From the NCBI RefSeq assembly GCF_036014115.1, contig NZ_CP107913.1, positions 2,669,001 to 2,733,000 on the forward strand: 64,000 nt of DNA. Reading direction: 5' to 3'. A model generated the notes under the pieces. It saw nothing but the letters and a program-made list of their open reading frames with translations. It was not told where the DNA came from and did no database searches. This DNA comes from Streptomyces sp. NBC_00448. Its GTDB lineage: Bacteria > Actinomycetota > Actinomycetes > Streptomycetales > Streptomycetaceae. Position numbers and translations under genes: made by a program. Of this stretch, positions 43,147 to 51,094 are shown piece by piece; position 1 is the stretch's first letter, and each line of letters starts with the position of its first letter.

Positions 43147-44907
43147 TCACTTGGTGGACCCGGCGCGGACGGGGAGCTGGGGCAGCGGGATGTCGGGTTC
43201 GACGCAGTTTTGCGGCGTGGTGCCGTCGCTCGGTGAACACAGCGGCGCCTGGACGAAGTTGAGCGTGTTGCCCGGTCCCGAAAGGGACGCGGTGAAGAGC
43301 GAGTTCAGGTTGTCGCCGTCACGCGTCACGCAACCCGTGAACGGCGGGATGACCAGGTTGTTGTCGACGAGCGGCCCGCCGGTCTCGAGCACGTAGTCCG
43401 GCCTGCCGTCGTCGCCCGGCAGGCCCTCGTCCTGCCGACCGGTGAGGACGACGTTCAGCGGCTTGGCCGTGTGGCAGCCGGAACCGAGGTTCATGGACAC
43501 GCCGTTGACCTTCACGTTGCTGAGCCGCAGGTCCTGGTAGCCGCCGACTGTGGTGATCTGGGGAATCCCCTGCGCGGGATAGCCGTTGCTGGCGACGGTC
43601 ATGGGGCCTTCGGCGACAAAGTTCACGTCAGCAGTGATCGGCACGAACTCGAAACTGAGGAACGTCGAGTGCGAGGTGGGCAGTTGAATCCCGAGAAGCG
43701 AATCCTGCTCGTAGTAGTTGATGGCCGGCACCACGGCAAGGCGGCGATCCGTATTGATCGTGGCCAGCCCAGGCTTGCCACGGGGATCGTTGACGATCAT
43801 CGCGCCGTTGAGCTTGTTGACGTTGGAGAATCCGGTGAAGTAACCACACAGGAGCGCGTCCGGATAGGTCACTCCTGCAGGGGGCAGGATGATGGCTCCT
43901 GCCGGTGGAGTGGGCAGTCGGCTGGGATCCAGCTCACCTTTCGGCGCCGCATCGCAGGTGGTCCGGCCCGAGTGCGGCGGAGACGTGTCCAGCGGGACGA
44001 TGGTGGTACGCGTGTTTGTCGGCGAGCTGCCCGCGGACGGGGAGGACGACGGGGAGCCGGACGGCGTACCGGACGTCCCCGTGGCGCCGGTCGAGGTGCC
44101 GGAGGACGGCGTCGAAGAGGTGCCACCGGGCACCGTCACCGTCCCGAGGGTGATGTCCTGACCTGCCTTGGCCGCGCACAGCCCGGTGATGTCGGTGAGC
44201 GACCCTGCGGCGCTGCCACTGGCGACGGTGCCGGAACCGGCGGGAGCGTTGCCGGAGATGTCCGACGGGCTGACCGCTCCACTGTCGTCCGAACTGCTTC
44301 CGCCCGTACCGGAATCGGCGGGGGTCGACGGGTCCGCGGTGGGTGTGCCCGGGTCCGAGGGCGTACCGGCAGCGGACTGCGGATGCAGCGTCAGGTCCAG
44401 GTCGCCGGCAGCGAAGACCAGATCACCCCCGGCCGTCACCGAGACACCCGGCACCTTGCCGGTGAAGACCAGGTCGAGATCGCCGCTGCCGGCCACGGTG
44501 GTGGACTTCGCGGTCAGGTCCGGCCAGATCACCACGGTCCGCGAGGTGCCCTGGGTGACGTTCGTCTTCATGTCGGTGCTGCCGCTGAGGGTGTCGGCCT
44601 CGGCCGGGACCAGCGCGGTGACGGCGGCCCGCGGGATACCGACGGTCAGCGTCAGGTCGCCCGGCTGGATCGGCTTGCCGACGGTCCCGTCCGCCGGGTA
44701 CGCCTGCTTGATGCCGACGCTGATGTCCTGCGGGTCCTGGCCGGCGCCGAACTGGCAGGTGTACGCAAGCGAGACCCCGTCGGGCTCGCCGCTCGCCGCG
44801 GAGTCCGTGCCCGGCAGCAGCCCCGCCAGGAGCGCGGCGGCCGCGACGCCCGCGAGCTGCACCACTCGACGCGGACGCGGTCGGCTCACTCGCACGGCAC
44901 CCCTCAT
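43147..44907 (-). CDS. Secreted DUF6801-like protein, leader gene of the mce region
   Basis: A 586-residue secreted protein. The signal peptide includes VVQLAGVAAAALLAGLLPG. The first mature domain (VSLAYTCQFGAGQDPQDISV to about residue 210) matches the DUF6801 pattern as I recall it; a Ser/Thr/Pro/Gly linker follows (about 215-330), then a C-terminal beta-rich domain with several cysteines (LCGYFTGFSNVNKLNG, GCHTAKPLNVVL, GCVTRDGDN). GAGGAG precedes the ATG at 44907. Function unknown; position and strand suggest an extracellular partner of the Mce system, perhaps for lipid capture. Confidence 0.8.
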   Translation of the reverse strand: MRGAVRVSRPRPRRVVQLAGVAAAALLAGLLPGTDSAASGEPDGVSLAYTCQFGAGQDPQDISVGIKQAYPADGTVGKPIQPGDLTLTVGIPRAAVTALVPAEADTLSGSTDMKTNVTQGTSRTVVIWPDLTAKSTTVAGSGDLDLVFTGKVPGVSVTAGGDLVFAAGDLDLTLHPQSAAGTPSDPGTPTADPSTPADSGTGGSSSDDSGAVSPSDISGNAPAGSGTVASGSAAGSLTDITGLCAAKAGQDITLGTVTVPGGTSSTPSSGTSTGATGTSGTPSGSPSSSPSAGSSPTNTRTTIVPLDTSPPHSGRTTCDAAPKGELDPSRLPTPPAGAIILPPAGVTYPDALLCGYFTGFSNVNKLNGAMIVNDPRGKPGLATINTDRRLAVVPAINYYEQDSLLGIQLPTSHSTFLSFEFVPITADVNFVAEGPMTVASNGYPAQGIPQITTVGGYQDLRLSNVKVNGVSMNLGSGCHTAKPLNVVLTGRQDEGLPGDDGRPDYVLETGGPLVDNNLVIPPFTGCVTRDGDNLNSLFTASLSGPGNTLNFVQAPLCSPSDGTTPQNCVEPDIPLPQLPVRAGSTK

Positions 44908-44939
44908 TTCCGAACTCCTCTTCCAGCCCTGGCGGCAGG

Positions 44940-44969
44940 ACATTACGTGTGGGTAATAAGGGTGGACAA
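44940..44969 (-). promoter_or_regulatory. Promoter with embedded inverted repeat, copy 1
   Basis: On the minus strand TTGTCC (44964-44969), an 18-bp spacer and TAATGT (44940-44945). The spacer and -10 carry a perfect repeat, ATTAC-N6-GTAAT, at 44942-44957. The same layout recurs at 46689-46718. Confidence 0.6.
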
Positions 44970-45108
44970 GTGATCGAACGGCCGAAGATCCGGCGAATTT
45001 CCGGAGCCCGGAATTCTTGTCATCGGGTGACAAACGGCAACCGGAATTTTGTCCTCCAGTGAGTCCTGGCGGGGCCCTGCGCCTCGCCTGGGCTCACCGC
45101 GGGGACCG

Positions 45109-45774
45109 TCAGCCGGGCACGCCGTCCGGGCGGATGGTCTGGGCCGGGGTGACGTTCAGGGTGGTGGTGAAGTTCCACGCGTCACCGTCATTGATGAGGC
45201 CGAGGAATGTGCCCGCGGTGTTGTACGTCCGCAGGTTGCCGCCGCTGAGCCTGAGTTGGTGGGTTCCGTTGACGTACGCGGCGTCGATCGTTCCCGTCCC
45301 GGAACCGGCACCGCCCGGGCCGTCGAAGTCGTCGGTGTTCCCGAGACCGCTCCAGTGCAGCGACACGCCCGTCAGGGTGCCCGTCGTGGCATCGGTGGCC
45401 GCGTCGTATCCGGAGGCGTTCACCCCCCACGGCAGGTGGCCGGCCGTGGCCGTCATCTTGATGCCGAGCGGGCCGCTGCAAGTGAACGACGACACCACGG
45501 TGATGTCTGCGATGCCCGCGCCCGGCAGTCCGGAACCCGTCATGAGCGCGCCCGCAACCGAGAGCCCACACGTGAACGCCGTACCGGTGGTGGCGTCCTC
45601 CATGACGGCCGACGTGGACGTGGCCGAGAACGCACCCCCCGGCGTGACCGTCCATCCGCCGTCCGCGGCGGAACCCGTTGCCGCCGACGCCGGAGCACCC
45701 AGCATGAGCGCCCCGCCGAAAACGGCCGCACCCAGCACGGCGCTCGCCCTGATCCTCCGCCGGGTGAATCTCAT
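45109..45774 (-). CDS. Small secreted protein, mce-linked paralogue 1
   Basis: A 221-residue exported protein with signal peptide (MRFTRRRIRASAVLGAAVFG ... APASA). The mature part is beta-rich, Gly/Thr-rich, with two cysteines (FTCGL and FTCSGPLGIKMTATAG). It is clearly homologous to the next gene: both share SGPLGI, PW-x-(V/L)NA, TTGTLTGV and the end LGLIN-x-GDA. No known domain recognised. Probably surface-associated. A hairpin lies upstream, so it may be expressed mainly by read-through from the paralogue. Confidence 0.75.
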   Translation of the reverse strand: MRFTRRRIRASAVLGAAVFGGALMLGAPASAATGSAADGGWTVTPGGAFSATSTSAVMEDATTGTAFTCGLSVAGALMTGSGLPGAGIADITVVSSFTCSGPLGIKMTATAGHLPWGVNASGYDAATDATTGTLTGVSLHWSGLGNTDDFDGPGGAGSGTGTIDAAYVNGTHQLRLSGGNLRTYNTAGTFLGLINDGDAWNFTTTLNVTPAQTIRPDGVPG

Positions 45775-45826
45775 CCCGTCGTCCCCCTCGAAGCTGCTCT
45801 CATGACGCAAGTCCCCTCCCTGGCAC

Positions 45827-45862
45827 AGGGACCCCGGCCTCAGACCGCGGGCCGGGGTCCCT
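45827..45862 (-). terminator. 13-bp hairpin between the paralogues
   Basis: AGGGACCCCGGCC (45827-45839) pairs perfectly with 45850-45862 over a 10-nt loop. It lies between two genes on the minus strand and could terminate, or partly attenuate, transcription into the downstream paralogue. Confidence 0.75.
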
Positions 45863-45925
45863 GCTCGTGCGGTGGTGCGGCGATGCGGTGGTGCAGCGAA
45901 CCCGCCCGCTACGAGATCCGCCGGG

Positions 45926-46558
45926 TCACGGCGAGGTGATCTGCAGGGTGCTCGGCGAGACGATGTAGTCGCCGGTGTACGTGGTCGCGTCACCGGTGTT
46001 GATCAGGCCGAGGCAGGTGCCCGACACGTTGTAGGCGTGCAGGTTGCCGGTACCCAACACCTTCAGGTCGTGCGTGGAGTTGGTGTAGCTCACGTCCAGC
46101 GTGGCCGGCGTGGTGGCGCTCGCGCCCGCGAAGGTGGCGGTGCAGCCGAGGCCGCTGATGTGCGCCTCGACACCGGTCAGGGTGCCGGTGGTGACGCCGC
46201 CGCTGTAGCTGACGGCGTTCAGCGCCCACGGGGTGTTGTCGGCCGTGACGGTGAACGTGATGCCCAGCGGGCCGGAGCAGGTGGTCCAGGTCACGCCGGC
46301 GATCGACGCGATGCCGGTGCCGCTGGCACCGGTGGTGTTCGGCGCGCTGCCGGTCGCGGTGGACGACTTGCAGCTGAGCGTGGTGCCGGTGGCGGTGTCC
46401 TTCAGCGTGGTGTTGGTGGAGGTGGCCGTGAACGAACCGCCGCCGGTGACCGACCACGTGCCGGCCGCGGAGGCCGGGCTGATGGCGAGGACGAGGGACG
46501 CGGCGAGCGCGGCGCCGGTGACGACGCCACCCTTGACGAGAGGGGAGATCTTACGCAC
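45926..46558 (-). CDS. Small secreted protein, mce-linked paralogue 2
   Basis: A 210-residue exported protein. GTG start at 46558 after AGGAAGGA. Signal peptide (GVVTGAALAASLVLAISPASA), then a beta-rich domain with four cysteines (LSCKS, TTCSGPLGI, GLGCTATF, SGTCLGLIN). Paralogue of the preceding entry, with two more cysteines. Its own promoter (46689-46718) matches that of the DUF6801-like gene, so the secreted proteins appear to be co-regulated. Confidence 0.77.
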   Translation of the reverse strand: MRKISPLVKGGVVTGAALAASLVLAISPASAAGTWSVTGGGSFTATSTNTTLKDTATGTTLSCKSSTATGSAPNTTGASGTGIASIAGVTWTTCSGPLGITFTVTADNTPWALNAVSYSGGVTTGTLTGVEAHISGLGCTATFAGASATTPATLDVSYTNSTHDLKVLGTGNLHAYNVSGTCLGLINTGDATTYTGDYIVSPSTLQITSP

Positions 46559-46688
46559 GGGCTGTTCCTTCCTGGGAGTTGGCGTGCCTGATAAAACCGA
46601 TGTCTGCGCTGCTCGGGCGCAATTCGGTTGCGACTCACTACCTGGAACGTTGGGTACCGATTCCAGTCGGTTGCCCTTGCGGTGGAGG

Positions 46689-46718
46689 ACGTTACGCACG
46701 GGTAACCGGAGGGCGCAA
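46689..46718 (-). promoter_or_regulatory. Promoter with embedded inverted repeat, copy 2
   Basis: Minus-strand TTGCGC (46713-46718), 18-bp spacer and TAACGT (46689-46694), with the repeat GTTAC-N6-GTAAC at 46691-46706. Aligned with the copy at 44940-44969 the shared core is TTACCCRYRCGTAAYGT. This 473-bp gap (46559-47031) shows no other gene. Confidence 0.6.
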
Positions 46719-46965
46719 GAATCCGGCCGAAGAATCTCCACCGGCCGCTACCGACCGGTATTTTTCTGTCACCGGGGCAACATCGCCACCGGGCACTTTG
46801 TAAAAGAGTGAGCACTTGCAGGCCCGCGGGCCACTTCGCGATCAGCGGGCCCCCGCGGCCCGCGAGCCCCGCGCCACCGTCGCCACGCCAGGCCCCCGCA
46901 GGCCGGGGACGGGGCCCGCCCGGCCAGGGATGACAACGTTTCCGTGTCCATGGGGCTGCGCTCCG

Positions 46966-46980
46966 TAGACGTTTGGTCTA
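46966..46980 (+). promoter_or_regulatory. Inverted repeat before the PucR-type gene
   Basis: TAGAC-GTTTG-GTCTA, a perfect 5-bp repeat with a 5-nt spacer, 52 bp before the ATG of the regulator. Candidate autoregulatory operator. Confidence 0.4.
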
Positions 46981-47031
46981 TGTTGCAGCGAGGTCACCGA
47001 GGCGCGATGGGGCGCACGGGAGGGGGCGGAC

Positions 47032-48336
47032 ATGACCGTAATGCGGCAGACCCCGGAGCAAACGGAGGCACCGGGTCCGATTCCACGGGAGTTCGCCGCG
47101 ATCATGCGCCCTGAACTGCCGAGTCTATTAAAAGAGATGGCGGCTGAAATCGTCGCCGCGATCCCCGAATACGGGCATCTCCTGGAGGGCCCCAACAGCC
47201 GGGTGATCAAAATCGGGATCGAGCAGAGCATCGCCACGTTCGTGGACCGGGTGGCCGCCCCCACCGCCACCACCTCGCTGCGTGACGACCTCTGCCGCCG
47301 GTTCGGCCGCTTCGAGGCGTACGAGGGCCGCAGCCTGGACAACCTCCAGGCCGCGTACCGGATCGGCTGTCAGGTGGCGCTGCGCCGGGTGCGTACGGTC
47401 GGGCGCCGCTACAACCTGTCCGCGTCCTTCATGCTGACCTTCGCCGACGCGCTCTTCGCCTACATGGGAGACCTGGCCGAGCTGTCCCGCGAGGGATACG
47501 TGCAGGCGCTCGCCGAGTTGGGCGAGGAGCCGGACAACCGGCGCCGCCGGCTGCTGCGCCGCATTCTCGGCGGCACCGCGGTGGCGCGCAGCGCGCTGGC
47601 CGAACTCGCCGAGCACGCGGCGTGGCCGCTGCCGGAGGAGATCACGATGGTGGCGGTCGCCTTCGGCACCCGGCCGGCCCGCACCGCGCTCGATCGCGAC
47701 GTCCTCCAGGACTTCGCCGATCCCGAGCCGCACCTGCTGATACCGGGGCCGTTCACCGAGGAGCGGCGCGCCTCGCTGACCGCGGCGCTCGGCGGCTGCC
47801 GGGCCGCGGTCGGGCTGACCACGGCGCTCGGCGAGGCGGCGGATTCGCTGCGCTGGGCGCGGCACACGCTGGCGCTGGCCAGTTCGGGGGTGGTCGGGGG
47901 TTCCGGCGCGGCCGGGCGTGCAGGGGTGAGCGGGGGCGCCGGGGCGGTCGGGGGTTCCGGAGCGGTCGACGGTGCCTCCGACGACGACTCGCTCATCCTC
48001 AGCGAGGACCATCTGCTGCCGCTGTGGCTGCTGGGCGACCCGGCGCTCGCCGACCAGATGGCCCGGAAGTACCTCGGGCCGCTGGTCGGGTTGACGCCGG
48101 CGCAGCGCACCCGCCTGATCGACACCTTACGGATCTGGCTGACCACCCGCGGCACCGCGGGCCAGGTCGCCGACCAGTTGGGGGTCCACCCGCAGACGGT
48201 CCGCTACCGCATGCGCATCCTCGACCGCGCCTTCGGCGACCAACTGGCCCACCCGGACGACCGTTTCGCCACGGAGATCGCGCTGCGGGCCTTACACCTG
48301 CGCCAGTACGGGGAAGACGGCTCCCCCACGGCGTAA
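47032..48336 (+). CDS. PucR/CdaR-type transcriptional regulator
   Basis: A 434-residue regulator. The N-terminal helical sensor (EIVAAIPEYGHLLEGPNSRV, then YRIGCQVALRRVRTVGRRY) resembles RsbR/RsbT-coantagonist-like helical domains; the middle resembles a GGDEF-derived CdaR domain, and the C-terminal HTH of PucR type is VADQLGVHPQTVRYRMRIL. A Gly/Ala/Val low-complexity insert lies at about residues 285-320. GGAGGGGG precedes the ATG. Divergent from the secreted-protein genes of the mce region, so it may control them or the mce operon; that is inference from position. Confidence 0.82.
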   Translation: MTVMRQTPEQTEAPGPIPREFAAIMRPELPSLLKEMAAEIVAAIPEYGHLLEGPNSRVIKIGIEQSIATFVDRVAAPTATTSLRDDLCRRFGRFEAYEGRSLDNLQAAYRIGCQVALRRVRTVGRRYNLSASFMLTFADALFAYMGDLAELSREGYVQALAELGEEPDNRRRRLLRRILGGTAVARSALAELAEHAAWPLPEEITMVAVAFGTRPARTALDRDVLQDFADPEPHLLIPGPFTEERRASLTAALGGCRAAVGLTTALGEAADSLRWARHTLALASSGVVGGSGAAGRAGVSGGAGAVGGSGAVDGASDDDSLILSEDHLLPLWLLGDPALADQMARKYLGPLVGLTPAQRTRLIDTLRIWLTTRGTAGQVADQLGVHPQTVRYRMRILDRAFGDQLAHPDDRFATEIALRALHLRQYGEDGSPTA

Positions 48337-48490
48337 TACGGCGGCGGCTACGGCCCCGGTCACGGAACCGGCCCACGCGTCCCCGGCACCCGTTTCCGGC
48401 GTCCCACGGCGGCTCCCGGCACGCCCGCCGAAACCCGTTGCCGCCCACGCCGACCCCTGCTACCTTTCCGGAAGCCGTGCGAGAGAACAA

Positions 48491-48536
48491 GGAGGTGGTA
48501 CCCGTGAACACAGTATCTCCATGGGTGCTCCCCTCC
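48491..48536 (+). promoter_or_regulatory. Hairpin sequestering the leader-ORF ribosome-binding site
   Basis: GGAGG (48491-48495) pairs with CCTCC (48532-48536), and GTACCC (48498-48503) with GGGTGC (48523-48528), leaving a loop that contains the GTG start at 48504. About 11 bp in total with a small internal loop. Confidence 0.5.
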
Positions 48537-48557
48537 AGGGTCACGGCCGGGCGATAG
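48504..48557 (+). CDS. 17-residue leader peptide candidate
   Basis: A GTG ORF, VNTVSPWVLPSRVTAGR, preceded by an unusually complete ribosome-binding site (AAGGAGGTG, 5 nt spacing) and ending 45 bp before the hydrolase gene. The stop codon lies in the 4-nt loop of a hairpin whose 3' arm can instead pair downstream. This arrangement looks like translation-dependent attenuation. I do not recognise the peptide. It has no run of one amino acid that would name the effector. Confidence 0.5.
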   Translation: MNTVSPWVLPSRVTAGR

Positions 48558-48590
48558 GTCGTCCGGGAGCGCCGATCACGCGCACTCCCG
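48547..48590 (+). promoter_or_regulatory. Mutually exclusive hairpins before the hydrolase gene
   Basis: Structure 1: CCGGGCGA (48547-48554) with TCGTCCGG (48559-48566), loop TAGG. Structure 2: CGGGAG (48564-48569) with CTCCCG (48585-48590), directly followed by AAAGG. Bases 48564-48566 belong to both, so only one can form at a time. Confidence 0.45.
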
Positions 48591-48602
48591 AAAGGCACGA
48601 CC

Positions 48603-49328
48603 ATGCGGTTCGTTTCCGAACAACGCCTCGACGACGGCGTCCTCGCCCGCGACTTCACCCTCGGCGACATCCCCGGCACCCTGTGGACGCCCGAATCCGC
48701 CGTACCGACCCCGCTGATCCTGATGGCCCACAACAACGGCCTGCCCAGGACGGAAGCCCGGCTGGTGGCCCGGGCCCGGCACTACGCGGCAGCCGGCTAC
48801 GCGGTCGCCTCCATCGACGCCCCCGGAAGCGGTGACCGGCCCCGTTCCGCCACCGACGACCAGGCCCGCGCCGAGCTCCGCCGGGCGATGCAGGCCGGCG
48901 AACCGGTCGACGAGATCTTCGAGTCCTTCGTCGGCCCGCTGGTCGAGAAGGCGGTCCCGGAATGGCGGACCACCCTGGACGCCCTCCTCACGCTGCCCGA
49001 GATCGACGGCGGCCCGGTCGGGTACTCGGGGTGGACCGCCGTCGGCATCCGGCTGGCCGTGGCCGAGCCGCGCATCAAAGCCGCCGGTCTTTTCGCCGGC
49101 GGTTACGTGCCCCGCGCCCAGCGCGAGGAGGCCCGCCAGGTCACCGTTCCGCTGCTGTTCCTGCTCCAGTGGGACGACCGGGGCAACCCCCGGCAGCGGG
49201 CCCTGGACCTCTTCGACGCCTTCGGCACCAAGGAGAAGACGCTGCACGCCAACCTCGGCGGGCACACCGGCACCCCGACGTTCGAGCTGGTGGACGGGAC
49301 CCGGTTCTTCGACCGCCACCTGAAGTAG
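48603..49328 (+). CDS. Alpha/beta hydrolase, dienelactone-hydrolase-like
   Basis: A 241-residue alpha/beta hydrolase: oxyanion region LILMAHNNGLPR, GYAVASIDAPGSGDR, the nucleophile elbow as VGYSGWTAVG (GxSGW instead of GxSxG, Ser near residue 142) and the catalytic histidine in NLGGHTGTP. The N-terminal half resembles acyl-CoA esterase/dienelactone hydrolase relatives. Substrate unknown. AAAGG precedes the ATG. The upstream leader ORF and hairpins suggest post-transcriptional control. Confidence 0.8.
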   Translation: MRFVSEQRLDDGVLARDFTLGDIPGTLWTPESAVPTPLILMAHNNGLPRTEARLVARARHYAAAGYAVASIDAPGSGDRPRSATDDQARAELRRAMQAGEPVDEIFESFVGPLVEKAVPEWRTTLDALLTLPEIDGGPVGYSGWTAVGIRLAVAEPRIKAAGLFAGGYVPRAQREEARQVTVPLLFLLQWDDRGNPRQRALDLFDAFGTKEKTLHANLGGHTGTPTFELVDGTRFFDRHLK

Positions 49329-49525
49329 AACCGGGCCGCCAGGCCGCCCCCGGACGGTAGGGGGTGGGCGGTGCGGGCCAGGCCACCGCGCATTGAGGAC
49401 CGGCCCTGCCCCTCCTCGATGCGCGGTGAACCTCGACGTTCTCCACAGCCGGCTGCACACCGAGGATGCCCTCGGCACCGAGGGCAGATGGGGGCACCGG
49501 GCGTTCGGCTGCCACAATGGCCCCC

Positions 49526-49951
49526 ATGGACGCAGCAGAAACGAGGAGCAACCTCGGACAGGCCCGCCGTTCCCACGACGCTTCGGCGCGTCCGCCCCTG
49601 CCGCTCTGGGTGCCGCCGGTGTGCGCCGTCATGTTCGGCGCCGCTGTGGCCCTGCAGACTCCCCGTGACGGCATGCCGGGTCTGACGGCTCCCCTCGTCG
49701 GCCTCGCCCTCGCCCTCGGCGCCTACGCGCTGGTCATGGGCGTCCGCGCCCGCCAGGGCACGCCGAAGCGGCGCGTTTCCCCGGCGGCCCTGGCCGCGGC
49801 CGTGGTCGGCGCCGCCGTCTTCTCGACGTCCTCCCTCAACAGCAGCAGCACGTCCGACCTGCGCTGGCTCTATCTCGCCTCGGGTGTCGTCGTCGCCGGG
49901 ATCGTCTGGTACCGCCTGCAGAGGAACGTGCCTGGCAGCGAGCGGAGTTGA
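49526..49951 (+). CDS. Small integral membrane protein
   Basis: A 141-residue protein with about four hydrophobic helices (LWVPPVCAVMFGAAVAL, LVGLALALGAYALVMG, ALAAAVVGAAVFS, LYLASGVVVAGIVWY) and short polar ends. No family recognised. The ATG at 49526 starts MDAAETRSN; an upstream in-frame ATG at 49466 gives a less plausible Arg-rich lead. The 197-bp gap before it shows no further gene. Confidence 0.65.
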   Translation: MDAAETRSNLGQARRSHDASARPPLPLWVPPVCAVMFGAAVALQTPRDGMPGLTAPLVGLALALGAYALVMGVRARQGTPKRRVSPAALAAAVVGAAVFSTSSLNSSSTSDLRWLYLASGVVVAGIVWYRLQRNVPGSERS

Positions 49952-50027
49952 CGGCATCCCCCGCGTGGGGAACCGTCGGCTCGAAACGAGTGGTCAGAGC
50001 CGGCCCGGGAGGGTGCGGGAGCCCCCG

Positions 50028-50690
50028 TCACCGATCGGTGAGGAGGCCGGGCAGTTTGCGCATGTCGTCGAAGACGACGGTACTGGGGCCTTCGAGGCGG
50101 TGCGTGGGAATCATTCCCCCCGCGTAGGCGAACGCGCGCATACCCGCGGCTCGGGCCGCCTCCAGTCCGTACGGGCTGTCCTCGACCACCGTGCACGCCT
50201 GGGGCGAGACGCCCATCCGCTGCGCGGCGTGGAGGAACAGGTCGGGCGCCGGTTTGCCGTGCTCGACCTCGTCGGCACTGAAGATGCGGCCCTCGAAGCG
50301 TTGACGGAGACCGGTCAGCCCCAGGGTGAAACGCATCTTGTCGTGGCTTCCGCTGGACGCGATGCAGGTGGAGAGATCGGCGACCGCGTCAAGGGCGTCG
50401 AGGGCATCGACGACGCCGGGGACGGGGACGAGGTCGGCGGCCAGCGCCTCGCGGTAGAGCGGCTCGATCTCGTCCTGCCAGCCGGCCGGCAGGCTGTCCC
50501 CGAGGTGGGCCTCCACCTCCCTCGCCATGGACTGGTTCGAGCGGCCCATGAACCGCTCGACGATCTCGGCCTCGGTGAGGTTCCACCCCCACTTCGCCAG
50601 GACGAGGGCATCCACGCGCACGGCGATGCGCTCGCTGTCGACCAGTACCCCGTCGCAGTCGAATATGACGAGTTCCATCGCATGGCTCAT
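50028..50690 (-). CDS. HAD-family phosphatase, beta-phosphoglucomutase-like
   Basis: A 220-residue HAD hydrolase. Motif I FDCDGVLVDSE has nucleophile Asp11 and acid/base Asp13; motif II is IASSG; motif III Lys in EHGKPAPDLF; motif IV VVEDSPYG. The cap-1 helical insertion between motifs I and II is of phosphoglucomutase type. Probable substrates are sugar phosphates. The ATG at 50690 gives MSHAMELV, and the ATG at 50678 is an alternative. Confidence 0.88.
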   Translation of the reverse strand: MSHAMELVIFDCDGVLVDSERIAVRVDALVLAKWGWNLTEAEIVERFMGRSNQSMAREVEAHLGDSLPAGWQDEIEPLYREALAADLVPVPGVVDALDALDAVADLSTCIASSGSHDKMRFTLGLTGLRQRFEGRIFSADEVEHGKPAPDLFLHAAQRMGVSPQACTVVEDSPYGLEAARAAGMRAFAYAGGMIPTHRLEGPSTVVFDDMRKLPGLLTDR

Positions 50691-50866
50691 AACTGCAGCG
50701 TAGACGGGTCTTCTGGACCGGGGCACGCGACGACGAACCCGTGCTCTGCCAGGGGGCAGGACGCCCAAGACGCCCCGGCACGCGAGCCTTGGCCCGGACC
50801 GCAGATCCGGCAGGCACCCAACGGCCCTGCGCTCCGGACCGGTCCGGACCACAGGGCCGCCACGGG

Positions 50867-51094
50867 CTACAGCGAGGGAAGCTCCCCCGTCCGGACGCTG
50901 CGCACGAACGCGCTCCAGACGTCCGCGGGAAAGACGAGCGCGGGGCCGTCAGGGTCCTTCGAGTCCCGAACCGGAACCACTCCGGGCATGCCGTCGACGA
51001 CTTCAAGGCAGCTGCCCTGATCGGGGCCGCTGTAGCTGCTCTTGCGCCATCCGGTGAGCGTCGAGGCCGTTGCGATTATGTGGTCAGAGGTCAT
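50867..51094 (-). CDS. DUF397 protein
   Basis: A 75-residue DUF397 protein: TGWRKSSYSGPDQGSCLEV, VPVRDSKDPDGPALVF, WSAFVRSVRTGEL. In streptomycetes DUF397 genes follow Scr1-type xre regulators and act as their partner/antagonist, possibly like small antitoxins. Here the start overlaps by 11 bp a fragment that looks like the end of such a regulator, while a different XRE-TPR gene stands further upstream. Confidence 0.9.
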   Translation of the reverse strand: MTSDHIIATASTLTGWRKSSYSGPDQGSCLEVVDGMPGVVPVRDSKDPDGPALVFPADVWSAFVRSVRTGELPSL

